Assembly (NCBI GenBank): GCA_039414355.1
Contig: JBCDJN010000002.1
Location: forward strand, 1 to 64,000
Source of the DNA: JBCCQL01 sp039414355
Lineage (GTDB): Bacteria > Planctomycetota > Planctomycetia > Pirellulales > Lacipirellulaceae
Direction of reading: 5' to 3'
DNA length: 64,000 nucleotides
Numbering within the stretch: the first letter of the stretch is position 1; every line of letters begins with the position of its first letter. Of the stretch, positions 44,461 to 52,223 are shown piece after piece. A program made the position numbers and the translations under genes. The notes beneath the pieces are model-generated. The model made no database searches. It was not told where the DNA came from and saw only the letters and a list, made by a program, of their open reading frames with translations.

Positions 44461-45697
44461 CCTCGAATCCCGAGGCGACCGCCTGCTCGCGGACGGCTTC
44501 GCCTACTGCCTTGCCGAGCATCGGCGACGCAGGCGCTTCGCCCGACGCGACGCGTTCGCGCCGCACCTCGGCAACGTGCTTCGCCCGGGCGGCGGAGAGT
44601 TGCTGGATCTCCTTCTGAATCGCCTCACGCCGTGACTGCTGCGCCGCGACGTGCTCCCGCCGCTGGTCGAGCGTCATCGACCGGAGCGCTTCGGGCAGCT
44701 GCTCAGCGGGCACGGCTTCCAGCTTCACCTTCTTCAGCCTGACAGCGTCCACCAGGTCCCAGTGAGAGTTGCGGTAGTTTGCGCTGGACTTCGTAAACGC
44801 CCTTTGAGCGATGGCCGCGGGAGCAAGCTTGAGCGCGTTGGCGTCTTGCGCCGACTGGCGGCCCAGGGCGCGGCTGCGCTCGGTAGCGTTGCCGTACGGG
44901 ATGTAGGTCTGGTTCAGCTCGGCGTTGAGCTCGGCGATGCGGGTGTCTTGCGGAGCGTTGATGGGCCGCTCGACGGCGTTCTGCTCGATGTGGAAGTAGG
45001 AGCCGTCCGCCAGCTTGGCGCCCTCGGCCCACATGGTGTCGATGCCGGTCTGCTCGGCGCCGCAGTGGATGGTGCTGACGGTGATGCCGAGATCGGCGGC
45101 GGCGGCGCACGCCTTGCGGAAGTCAACCGGCCCCTGGGTGAAGGGCTCGTTGCCGGCGATGAAGACAGTCCGCAGCACGCCCGGCCCGGTGGACCACTCA
45201 AGTTCCGTCACCGCGGATTGGATCACCTGGCCGCAGAACTCGCTGCCGCCGCTGGTGGTGAGGGCGAAGAGCTTCTCGCTGATCGTGTCCAGGTCGCCGG
45301 TCAGCGGGACGATCTGCCGGACCCAGCCGGTCTTCTCATCGAGCCGGCTGTTGCCGTACTCGTAGAGGGCGACGTAGACGTCGGGCCGCTGCCCGTTCCG
45401 CTTGATCGACTCGAACTCGTTGACGATCGACCACAGGTGCGTCCGCGCCTGGTTGATCAAGCCGGTCATGCTGCCGCTGGTGTCGAGCAGAATCGCTAGC
45501 TCAACGCGCGGCTTCTGGGCGGGCTTGGATTGTTCCGGCTGCGATTCCCCCTTCGCTTCGGTCTCGACGGCCTTGGTCTCGACGGCTTCGGGCTGGTCGC
45601 CGGTCGGCTGAGACTCGGGCGCCTTCTCGGCTAGGGCGATCGGCGTGAGCGCGGCTGCTAGCACCAAAGACAGCGGAGCGAGGCGGAACTGGGGCAT
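44444..45697 (-). CDS. Secreted von Willebrand factor A domain protein
   Basis: A 417-residue protein with a signal peptide (LAPLSLVLAAALTPIALA). A Glu/Thr-rich linker runs to about residue 60. The vWA domain then starts with VELAILLDTSGSMTGLINQ; Asp72, Ser74 and Ser76 form the MIDAS site, with Thr in NEPFTQG. The C-terminal third is helical and charged (LRSMTLDQRREHVAAQQSRREAIQKE). It is a periplasmic metal-dependent binding protein; the partner is unknown. GTG one codon earlier is also possible. Confidence 0.87.
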   Translation of the reverse strand: MPQFRLAPLSLVLAAALTPIALAEKAPESQPTGDQPEAVETKAVETEAKGESQPEQSKPAQKPRVELAILLDTSGSMTGLINQARTHLWSIVNEFESIKRNGQRPDVYVALYEYGNSRLDEKTGWVRQIVPLTGDLDTISEKLFALTTSGGSEFCGQVIQSAVTELEWSTGPGVLRTVFIAGNEPFTQGPVDFRKACAAAADLGITVSTIHCGAEQTGIDTMWAEGAKLADGSYFHIEQNAVERPINAPQDTRIAELNAELNQTYIPYGNATERSRALGRQSAQDANALKLAPAAIAQRAFTKSSANYRNSHWDLVDAVRLKKVKLEAVPAEQLPEALRSMTLDQRREHVAAQQSRREAIQKEIQQLSAARAKHVAEVRRERVASGEAPASPMLGKAVGEAVREQAVASGFEVRPSR

Positions 45698-45918
45698 CAC
45701 GGAGGTCCCTTAAGGAATAGGCGGAGGGAGCGGGAATCGTCGGTTGGACGCGGGGATCACGCGGCGCGTTCCATCCCTTAGCAAGAATTCTGCCGAGGGT
45801 GTCGGGCTGGGCGGGAGGCTGGTGATTGGCCGGTTGTTGACCAACCCGCCGCCGACTGGTTCGCCCTCCCACCGTCGCGGTACTCACCCTCCGGAGGGCC
45901 CAGAGAGGGGAATCCGCC

Positions 45919-47460
45919 ATGTTGTCTAGCAAGCTGCTCGCCGCCGCTACGGTGTTGACCGCCGCGTCCGTCGCCCACGCGGTTGTGCCCTACAAGCCGG
46001 CGCCGGTCACCGGCACGCCGGTCGTGGGGTCCGGCATGTCGTCGCCGGACGAGGTCTTTGGCAAGGAGTACTCGCACGACTTCGACTTCTCCACGCTCGG
46101 CCCGTTTGCCGACCCCGAGCAGGTGATCGCCTGGGACGGCAAGGGCGGCACGGCCGACTCGGTGGACTACACCGGCACGCGGATGTTCTTTGAGGAGGAC
46201 TTTGAAGTCGACGCCATCGCCAACACCCGCGACGCGCTCTTCGACCAAGTGCGGCGAGAAGAAGCGCACCTGACCTTCTCCCACGACGACATGGTCTTCG
46301 GCTACGACTTCTCGATGGGCTTCCCGGCGATCACGCCCATCCCTGTGCCGAGCGGCGGGCCGGTGTTTCTTTCGAATGGCAACATGATCGGCGGCGCCGG
46401 CGAGGTGAGCGTGGAGGAGGCCGTGGCGTTCGGCGCCCCGCCTGCGTCCCAATTCGCTTGGGCGTCCCTGTCCGAGGTGAACGCCATGCCGGAGCCGGTG
46501 GATGTGGATGGGCTTGAGGTTTGGGGCCCGGAACCGCGTGAGGGTGAAGGCGAACGCGGCGTGGTGGTTGGCGACGCGGACAAGTACTCGCTGGACGTCG
46601 ACTTCCCCAGCGGCGCCAGCGTGTGGAACGCCTCGGGCACGCCGTACATCGGCCACCCGATGATCGTGTCGGCCGTGGAGTCGCTGCTCGGCCCCATCCC
46701 GCCCACCGCGTTCGATCCACGCAGCCAGCACCAAGGTCGGCAGGCGATTAACCTCGACGCCCTGATGGTGAGCGACATCATCGGCGACAAGGACACCTTC
46801 GACTTCGACCCGATCGGCGAGCCCAATTTCGAAGAGCTCCTCGACCAGAACGGCGACCCGATCGAGCCCTTCGGCATCGACGGCGAGATGCGTGGCGACG
46901 CGATCGTCTTCTCGATCCGCCAGATCCTGAACCCCGAGTTCGAGAGCGACCTAGACGGCTACTACGCGACCGGCAGCGAGCTGTTTGTGCTCGACTCGCT
47001 CACCGGGGCCAGCTACCTGATGCACGGCGGCCACGAGTGGAGCCACGATTACTCGCTGAGCGAACTGATGCTGGCCTTCGAAGACGGCCCGCAGGAGTTT
47101 GAGGCGGTGATCGACATCAACGCCATCGAGGCGATCGGCGAAGGCGTCGTGTCGCTCCCAACGCCGAACCCCGGCGACTTCAACGGCGACGGTATCGTGG
47201 ACGCCGCCGACTACACCGTCTGGCGGGACAGCCTCGGCACTGGCGACTCACTGCTTGGCAACGGCGACGAGACCGGCGCCAGCGCCGGCGTGGTGGACGT
47301 AGCCGATTTTCTGCTCTGGAAATCGTTCTACGGAACCAGTTACGCTCCGGCCATGGCCCCGCTCGGCAGCGGCGGCGTTGCCAACGTGCCCGAGCCGGCG
47401 ACCGCCCTCAGCGTGCTGTTGGCCGGCGTCGTTGCGGCCGTCGTTCGGCGTCGCGACTGA
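45919..47460 (+). CDS. PEP-CTERM protein with dockerin-like repeats
   Basis: A 513-residue exported protein with signal peptide MLSSKLLAAATVLTAASVAHA and a GAGGGGA ribosome binding site. The body is acidic and mostly non-repetitive. It contains HGGHEWSHDYSLSELMLAF, which resembles a metal site but is not a zinc protease motif. Dockerin-like repeats (GDFNGDGIVDAADYTVWRDS and AGVVDVADFLLWKSFYG) precede the tail VPEPATALSVLLAGVVAAVVRRR. A terminator follows. Confidence 0.87.
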   Translation: MLSSKLLAAATVLTAASVAHAVVPYKPAPVTGTPVVGSGMSSPDEVFGKEYSHDFDFSTLGPFADPEQVIAWDGKGGTADSVDYTGTRMFFEEDFEVDAIANTRDALFDQVRREEAHLTFSHDDMVFGYDFSMGFPAITPIPVPSGGPVFLSNGNMIGGAGEVSVEEAVAFGAPPASQFAWASLSEVNAMPEPVDVDGLEVWGPEPREGEGERGVVVGDADKYSLDVDFPSGASVWNASGTPYIGHPMIVSAVESLLGPIPPTAFDPRSQHQGRQAINLDALMVSDIIGDKDTFDFDPIGEPNFEELLDQNGDPIEPFGIDGEMRGDAIVFSIRQILNPEFESDLDGYYATGSELFVLDSLTGASYLMHGGHEWSHDYSLSELMLAFEDGPQEFEAVIDINAIEAIGEGVVSLPTPNPGDFNGDGIVDAADYTVWRDSLGTGDSLLGNGDETGASAGVVDVADFLLWKSFYGTSYAPAMAPLGSGGVANVPEPATALSVLLAGVVAAVVRRRD

Positions 47461-47499
47461 AGCTGTGCGATCCACCCACCCTTCCCCCCGGTGGCTACT

Positions 47500-47539
47500 G
47501 CCCGCCGCGACGGCCAAAGCCGTTGCGGCGGGCCCTTTT
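47500..47539 (+). terminator. Rho-independent terminator
   Basis: A 15-bp stem with one G-U pair (47500-47514 with 47519-47533), 4-nt loop, then CC and four T. It closes the PEP-CTERM gene. Confidence 0.9.
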
Positions 47540-47621
47540 CGTTTGGGAGGAGAGTTGGCGCCAAGGCCCGCCTGTTCGCTAGGCTGCCGGCTCGCCAACC
47601 GACCGGACGCGGCCTGCGACC

Positions 47622-49751
47622 ATGTCAACCATCCGCGATGAGCCCGCCGAACTGCCGCTCGAGCTGCTCCAGCAGATCGACGAGCGTTGCGACCGGTTTG
47701 AGGCGGCGTGGAGCGATGGCGAGGCGCCGTCGCTGGGCGGCTACGTGGAAGACGCGCCCGCCCCGATCCGCGACCGGCTGCTCCGCGAGCTGCTGGCCAT
47801 TGAGCTGGAGTACCGGCGGAACGACGACGGCCAGCGGCTCACGGCCCGCCAGATCGTCGCGCTGCACCCGGCGCTCAACCAGGCGATCGCCGAAGAGTTC
47901 TGCCGGATGCCCACCATCCGCAGCGACCCGGCGCCCTCGCGAGCCGACGACCCGGCCGCAAGCGGCCTGCACATCCGCTGCCCCCACTGCCGCAACCAGG
48001 TTGAGCTGCTCGACGACACGCCGCTGGACGAAGTCACGTGCCGGACCTGCGGCAGCGCCTTCACGCTGGTCGGCGACGACTCGCCCGATGGCGAGGTGTT
48101 CACGCTCAAGCAGGTCGGCCGATTCGAGCTGCAGTCGCTGCTGGGCGCCGGCGGCTTCGGATCGGTTTGGCGGGCGCGGGACACAGAGCTCGACCGGCTC
48201 GTGGCGGTCAAGATCCCCCGCCGCGGCAGCGTGAGCCGAACCGAGGCGGAGCTGTTCCTCCGCGAAGCCCGGGCCGCCGCCCAGCTTCGGCACCGCAACA
48301 TCGTGCCCGTGCACGAGGCGGGCCGCGACGGCGACACGCTGTTCATCGTCAGCGACCTGATCGAAGGCGAGCCGCTCTCCGTACGACTCGAAGGCCCGCG
48401 GCCCGCCTACCGCGAGACCGCCGAGCTGCTCGCCAAGGTGGCCGACGCGCTCGCCGCCGCCCACACGCTGGGCATCGTCCACCGCGACCTCAAGCCGTCG
48501 AACATCATGCTCGACCACGCGGGCGAGCCCTACCTGATGGACTTCGGCCTCGCCAAGCGGCAGTCGGGCGAAGTCACCATGACCGTCGACGGCCAGGTGC
48601 TCGGCACGCCGGCGTACATGTCGCCCGAGCAGGCGGCCGGCGAGACCAAGTGGATCGATCGGCGGACCGACCTCTACTCGCTCGGCGTCGTGCTGTTCCA
48701 GATGCTAACGGGCGAGCTGCCGTTCCGCGGCAACCTGCAGAGTCAGATCCGGCAGCGGCTGGAAGACGACGCCCCGAGCGCCCGCCGGCTGAACGACCGG
48801 GCGCCGCTCGACCTAGCGACCATCTGCCAGCGCTGCCTCGAACGCGACGCCAATCGCCGCTACGCCACCGCTGAGCAAGTGGCCGACGAACTGCGTCGCT
48901 ACCTCCGCGGCGAGCCAATCCAAGCCCGGCCACTCTCGAGGCCGCAACGGCTGGGGCGCTGGGCGCGTCGGCATCCGACGCTGGCGACGGCGATCACGCT
49001 CGCCGGCGTGCTGGCGGTCGTTGGCCCGGTGGCGGCGATGGTGATCGAAGGCCAACGGCGGGCCCTCGCCGAACGGCTCGCCGAACGCGACGAGCTGCTC
49101 CGCCGCACCAACAGCGACATCGAGACCGCGCAGCAAACGATCGCGTCGCTCCAGGCGAAGAACCAACAACTCCAAACCGCCGTGCCCCTCGACCAAGCGC
49201 CGCCCGATTGGCGACGTGCGCTAGCGCGTGACTACCTATCGGATCACTTGGACGAAGCGCTGGCCAACCTTGATCGGCTCGACCAAGACGAGGCGTGGCT
49301 CAAGGGCCAGCTCGGGCTCGGCCAACTGCTAAGCCTCGCCGGGCGGCCGGACGAGGCGCTCCAGCGGTTCAAGCTCGCCGACGAGTGGTTCGATAAGCAC
49401 CCAGCCCACGCGCTCCGCGTGGCGTGCTTAGAGAGCCTCCGCGACCTTGCAACCGAGATCGGACTCGAAGACGAGGCACGCGCGTACGCCGCGGAGCTGG
49501 TCGCCGTCCGCAAGGTGGCGACCGACGCCGATGTCGCCAGTCGAACCGAGCTACTCGGCACGCTGATCGATAACGCGCGACGCCAATCCGCCGACGCGTC
49601 GAGTGACTCGCTCACCGCGGCGCGCGAACTCGCCGCCGCCCGCGATGCGTTGCGTGAAGCGTGGTCGGCCGAGCCGGGAGCGGTGGCCGAGGTCGCGGCG
49701 GCGCTGGCGCCACGCGGCGCGGTTCAGTCGCCACCTTTGCCTGACGAGTGA
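47622..49751 (+). CDS. Membrane Ser/Thr protein kinase with zinc ribbon
   Basis: A 709-residue Hanks-type kinase. A helical N-terminal region (1-100) is followed by a zinc ribbon (Cys120, Cys123, Cys140, Cys143) and then the kinase domain (about 167-430). The Gly loop is GAGGFGSV, catalytic Lys197, HRDLKPSN with Asp289, and DFGLA with Asp307. One membrane helix (TLATAITLAGVLAVVGPVAAMV, about 450-470) precedes a coiled coil and TPR-like extracytoplasmic part (about 480-690). It would sense something outside through the TPR part. Its 3' end overlaps hisI by 28 bp. Confidence 0.93.
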   Translation: MSTIRDEPAELPLELLQQIDERCDRFEAAWSDGEAPSLGGYVEDAPAPIRDRLLRELLAIELEYRRNDDGQRLTARQIVALHPALNQAIAEEFCRMPTIRSDPAPSRADDPAASGLHIRCPHCRNQVELLDDTPLDEVTCRTCGSAFTLVGDDSPDGEVFTLKQVGRFELQSLLGAGGFGSVWRARDTELDRLVAVKIPRRGSVSRTEAELFLREARAAAQLRHRNIVPVHEAGRDGDTLFIVSDLIEGEPLSVRLEGPRPAYRETAELLAKVADALAAAHTLGIVHRDLKPSNIMLDHAGEPYLMDFGLAKRQSGEVTMTVDGQVLGTPAYMSPEQAAGETKWIDRRTDLYSLGVVLFQMLTGELPFRGNLQSQIRQRLEDDAPSARRLNDRAPLDLATICQRCLERDANRRYATAEQVADELRRYLRGEPIQARPLSRPQRLGRWARRHPTLATAITLAGVLAVVGPVAAMVIEGQRRALAERLAERDELLRRTNSDIETAQQTIASLQAKNQQLQTAVPLDQAPPDWRRALARDYLSDHLDEALANLDRLDQDEAWLKGQLGLGQLLSLAGRPDEALQRFKLADEWFDKHPAHALRVACLESLRDLATEIGLEDEARAYAAELVAVRKVATDADVASRTELLGTLIDNARRQSADASSDSLTAARELAAARDALREAWSAEPGAVAEVAAALAPRGAVQSPPLPDE

Positions 49752-50131
49752 CCCGAGCCGCCGTAAACCGTGGCCGGGTCGACCACCCGCTCGGCGATCA
49801 CGCTCAGCCCGTCGTCGGTGACTTCCCGGAAGAAGCAGCTCGCGTACCCTTCGTGGCACGCGGCGCCGCCCACCTGATGGACCTTCAGCAGGATGGTGTC
49901 CGCGTCGCAGTCCACCAGCACCTGCCGGACGTGCTGCACGTGGCCGCTCTCTTCGCCCTTCCGCCAGAGCCGCCCCCGGCTGCGGCTGAAGTAAACCGCC
50001 CGCCCGGTCCGCACGGTCTCCTCGTACGCCTCGCGGTTCATCCACGCCTGCATGAGCACCAGGCCCGTCTCCGCGTCCTGGGCGATGGCGGGCAGCAACG
50101 CGTCGGCAGATTGGAAATTCGGGCCGTTCAT
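49724..50131 (-). CDS. hisI: Phosphoribosyl-AMP cyclohydrolase
   Basis: A 135-residue enzyme of histidine synthesis that opens the adenine ring of PR-AMP. Diagnostic motifs are LVLMQAWMNREAYEETV, GRAVYFSRSRGRLWRKGE and DCDADTILLKVHQVGGAACH, which hold the zinc and magnesium ligands. Length is standard; no HisE domain is fused. It is a lone his gene and overlaps the kinase 3' end antisense. Confidence 0.95.
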   Translation of the reverse strand: MNGPNFQSADALLPAIAQDAETGLVLMQAWMNREAYEETVRTGRAVYFSRSRGRLWRKGEESGHVQHVRQVLVDCDADTILLKVHQVGGAACHEGYASCFFREVTDDGLSVIAERVVDPATVYGGSGHSSGKGGD

Positions 50132-50373
50132 GCCTTCAGTGTCGCCCGGCGAGGCGAAGTTGCAAGCGGCCCGCGAACGACAACCGCCACAGCCCGCGCG
50201 ATCGCGCCAGGGCGTTCGATCCGCTTTTCTTCTCGGCTTGTGCAGGCGGTGCTAGCGGTGGGTCGATCTGCCTTCGTGGAGCCAACGCGAGGGAACCGCG
50301 TCGGTCACTCGGCCAAGCGCCGCCTTGTATGGAGGCTCGGGGCGGGCTGTGTCGTTGTTCTTGGAGCCATCCC

Positions 50374-50961
50374 GTGAACCAGTCGCTAACCGTCGTCCTG
50401 CCCGTCCACAACGCGGAATCCACGCTCCGCCAGAGCGTTGAGCGGGTGCTTGAAGTTGCCGGCGAGCTGACCCCCGACCTCCGCTTGCTGATCATCGACG
50501 ACGGGTCGATGGACGACTCGTTCGACGTGGCCCAAGAGATGGCGGCCCGCTACCGGCAGGTGCGCGTGATCCGCCAAGCCCAACGCCGCGGCCTGGGGCC
50601 GACGATCAACGCCGTTCGCCGGCGCGTGAACGCCGACGTGGTGATGGTGCACGATGGCGTCTCGAAGATTAACGCCGAGCAGCTCCGCATGCTCTGGGGC
50701 CAACGGCCGGGCGGCGACGAAGTGACCATGGCCGATCTGCTGCTGCCGCGGCTCAACCAAGCGGCAATGGCGGAGGCGCACGGCCGATTGATGAGCTTCC
50801 AGTTGGTGGACTGCGGTGGAGAAGGTGTCGACGAAGCTTCCACCTCCGCGGCGCCCATTCCGGCGCCCCACAAAGCGCCGCAGGAAGGCGTGGGCGGCAT
50901 CCCTTCGCTGCCTCGCCCCAACTTGGCGGGCGCGGTTGGGTTGTTTGCGAAGGGTGAGTAG
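50374..50961 (+). CDS. Minimal GT2-like glycosyltransferase-fold protein
   Basis: GTG at 50374 has a TTGGAG ribosome binding site 7-8 nt upstream and gives 195 residues. The first 110 match the GT-A nucleotide-binding half: LTVVLPVHNAESTLRQSVE, LLIIDDGSMDDSFDVAQ and VMVHDGVSKIN. The acceptor half is missing and is replaced by a Pro/Ala-rich, disordered tail. It is either a truncated relic or a regulator keeping the sugar-nucleotide fold. No membrane helix is seen. Confidence 0.75.
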   Translation: MNQSLTVVLPVHNAESTLRQSVERVLEVAGELTPDLRLLIIDDGSMDDSFDVAQEMAARYRQVRVIRQAQRRGLGPTINAVRRRVNADVVMVHDGVSKINAEQLRMLWGQRPGGDEVTMADLLLPRLNQAAMAEAHGRLMSFQLVDCGGEGVDEASTSAAPIPAPHKAPQEGVGGIPSLPRPNLAGAVGLFAKGE

Positions 50962-51249
50962 ACGCTGCCGGGCAACGAACTGCTAACTTGGCAAGCAATT
51001 CGCCGGTGACAGCGGCAGAATCTCAAGATTTTTCTCGGTGCTGGGTTCCGCCTCACTCAGCGTTGCGATTTCGCACAGCCGCGTCTCAGATCAGGACTGC
51101 GGCCAGGGTGCTTCTGTCTCTATCTGATGCAGCCCTACAAAATCCGCCCTTAATGGCGTGCTGTAAGCGTTCTGATTGGCTTGTACTGGGGTGATTGTCG
51201 CCGTACTATCGCCACAGTCCTGGTCGCCACAGCTTGTTGGAACCGGCAG
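50962..51249. other. Intergenic stretch before the structured leader
   Basis: No gene is seen. It is less GC-rich than average. TTGTAC (51181-51186) and TACTAT (51204-51209) are spaced 17 bp and could be the promoter of the downstream structured RNA and HTH gene. Confidence 0.3.
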
Positions 51250-51505
51250 CGGCGGTTGGGACGGCCCCCGTATCGGAGGGGGCTAGCGACCGCCGGGACG
51301 GGGTTTGCCCAGGCATCCCCCTTTGAGCGGCCATCGCGAGGTTGCAGGCCTTGCGATGGAGCGAGTCCCGGCGGACCTGCTGGAGGCCTGGAGAGGCGCT
51401 CACCAGTTGAAGGTTGGCGACGCCGCGGCCTAGGGAGCCGTGTCGGAACCGCCCTCGGTTAACCGGTGGGAGTGCCCTCGCGGAAGAGCCGCGCCCTTGC
51501 CACCG
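51250..51505 (+). ncRNA. Candidate structured leader RNA
   Basis: Several strong helices can be drawn. H1a: 51264-51269 / 51278-51283 inside H1b 51252-51258 / 51287-51293. H2: perfect 10-bp stem 51290-51299 / 51365-51374 enclosing H3, an 11-bp hairpin 51331-51341 / 51349-51359. H4: 51424-51429 / 51437-51442. H5: 51464-51469 / 51500-51505 around 51479-51483 / 51489-51493. H1b and H2 share bases 51290-51293 and are mutually exclusive. It ends about 50 nt before the HTH start. I found no match to cobalamin, T-box, RNase P, SRP or tmRNA cores. Confidence 0.5.
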
Positions 51506-51554
51506 CTCGTCCCCCCGATTCTCTTCTCACGGAACAAGAGACGGAGGCTCCGAC

Positions 51555-52202
51555 ATGAGCGTGTCCGATAACCTGAGCGCGAACCCGGTGTACAAGTCCG
51601 GCTTTGGCCACCCCGCCGTGCCGCCCGAAACCACCGCGCAGCCGTCGCCGCCCGCCGTGCCCCATGGGGCGTTGGACGAGACGGTTGACGACCGCGGCGC
51701 CGCGCCGCCAAGTAAAGCGGCGGGTCGGACGTCCGCCTCGTCCGAGACGGCCCTTCACCGCATCGCCGAGGTTCGGCGTCGGCAAGGGGTTTCGGTCCGC
51801 AGCGCCGCCCGACGAATGGGCGTTCCGCCCGAGCAGGTCCGGCAGCAAGAGATCGCCTCGGCGGACATTCGCCTCTCAGACCTCCACCGCTGGCAACGAG
51901 CGCTCGACGTTCCCGTGAACGAACTGCTCGTCGAGCAGGACTCGCCGCTCTCCGGCCCGGTGATGAGCCGCGCCCGGATGCTGCGGGTGATGAAGACGGT
52001 GCGAGCGATCGCCGAGTCGAACTCGGACCCTAGCGTTGGCCGGCTGACATCGATGCTCGAAACGCAGCTCTTGGAGATCATGCCCGAGCTGCAAGAAGTG
52101 GGCGCGTGGCACTCGGTTGGCCAGCGGCGCACGCAAGACGAGATGGGCCGCGTCGCCGAGCGGCCGGTCTCCGATAACTTCGCCAGCGACGGCCTGAAGT
52201 AA
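51555..52202 (+). CDS. Helix-turn-helix DNA-binding protein
   Basis: A 215-residue protein with a GGAGG ribosome binding site 7 nt before ATG 51555. A disordered Pro/Ala-rich N-terminus (1-65) is followed by an XRE-like HTH: ALHRIAEVRRRQGVSVRSAARRMG and PPEQVRQQEI. A helical region (VMSRARMLRVMKTVRAIAES and LETQLLEIMPELQEVGAWHS) follows and may dimerise. The target is unknown; the long structured leader suggests post-transcriptional control of this gene. It is tail-to-tail with putA. Confidence 0.82.
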   Translation: MSVSDNLSANPVYKSGFGHPAVPPETTAQPSPPAVPHGALDETVDDRGAAPPSKAAGRTSASSETALHRIAEVRRRQGVSVRSAARRMGVPPEQVRQQEIASADIRLSDLHRWQRALDVPVNELLVEQDSPLSGPVMSRARMLRVMKTVRAIAESNSDPSVGRLTSMLETQLLEIMPELQEVGAWHSVGQRRTQDEMGRVAERPVSDNFASDGLK

Positions 52203-52223
52203 CGGCCGCGCCCGTCATCGCGG

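Noticed and set aside
51250..51505. Known RNA class (cobalamin riboswitch, T-box, RNase P, SRP, tmRNA)
   Set aside because: None of the conserved core sequences of these classes is visible, so it is left as an unassigned structured region.
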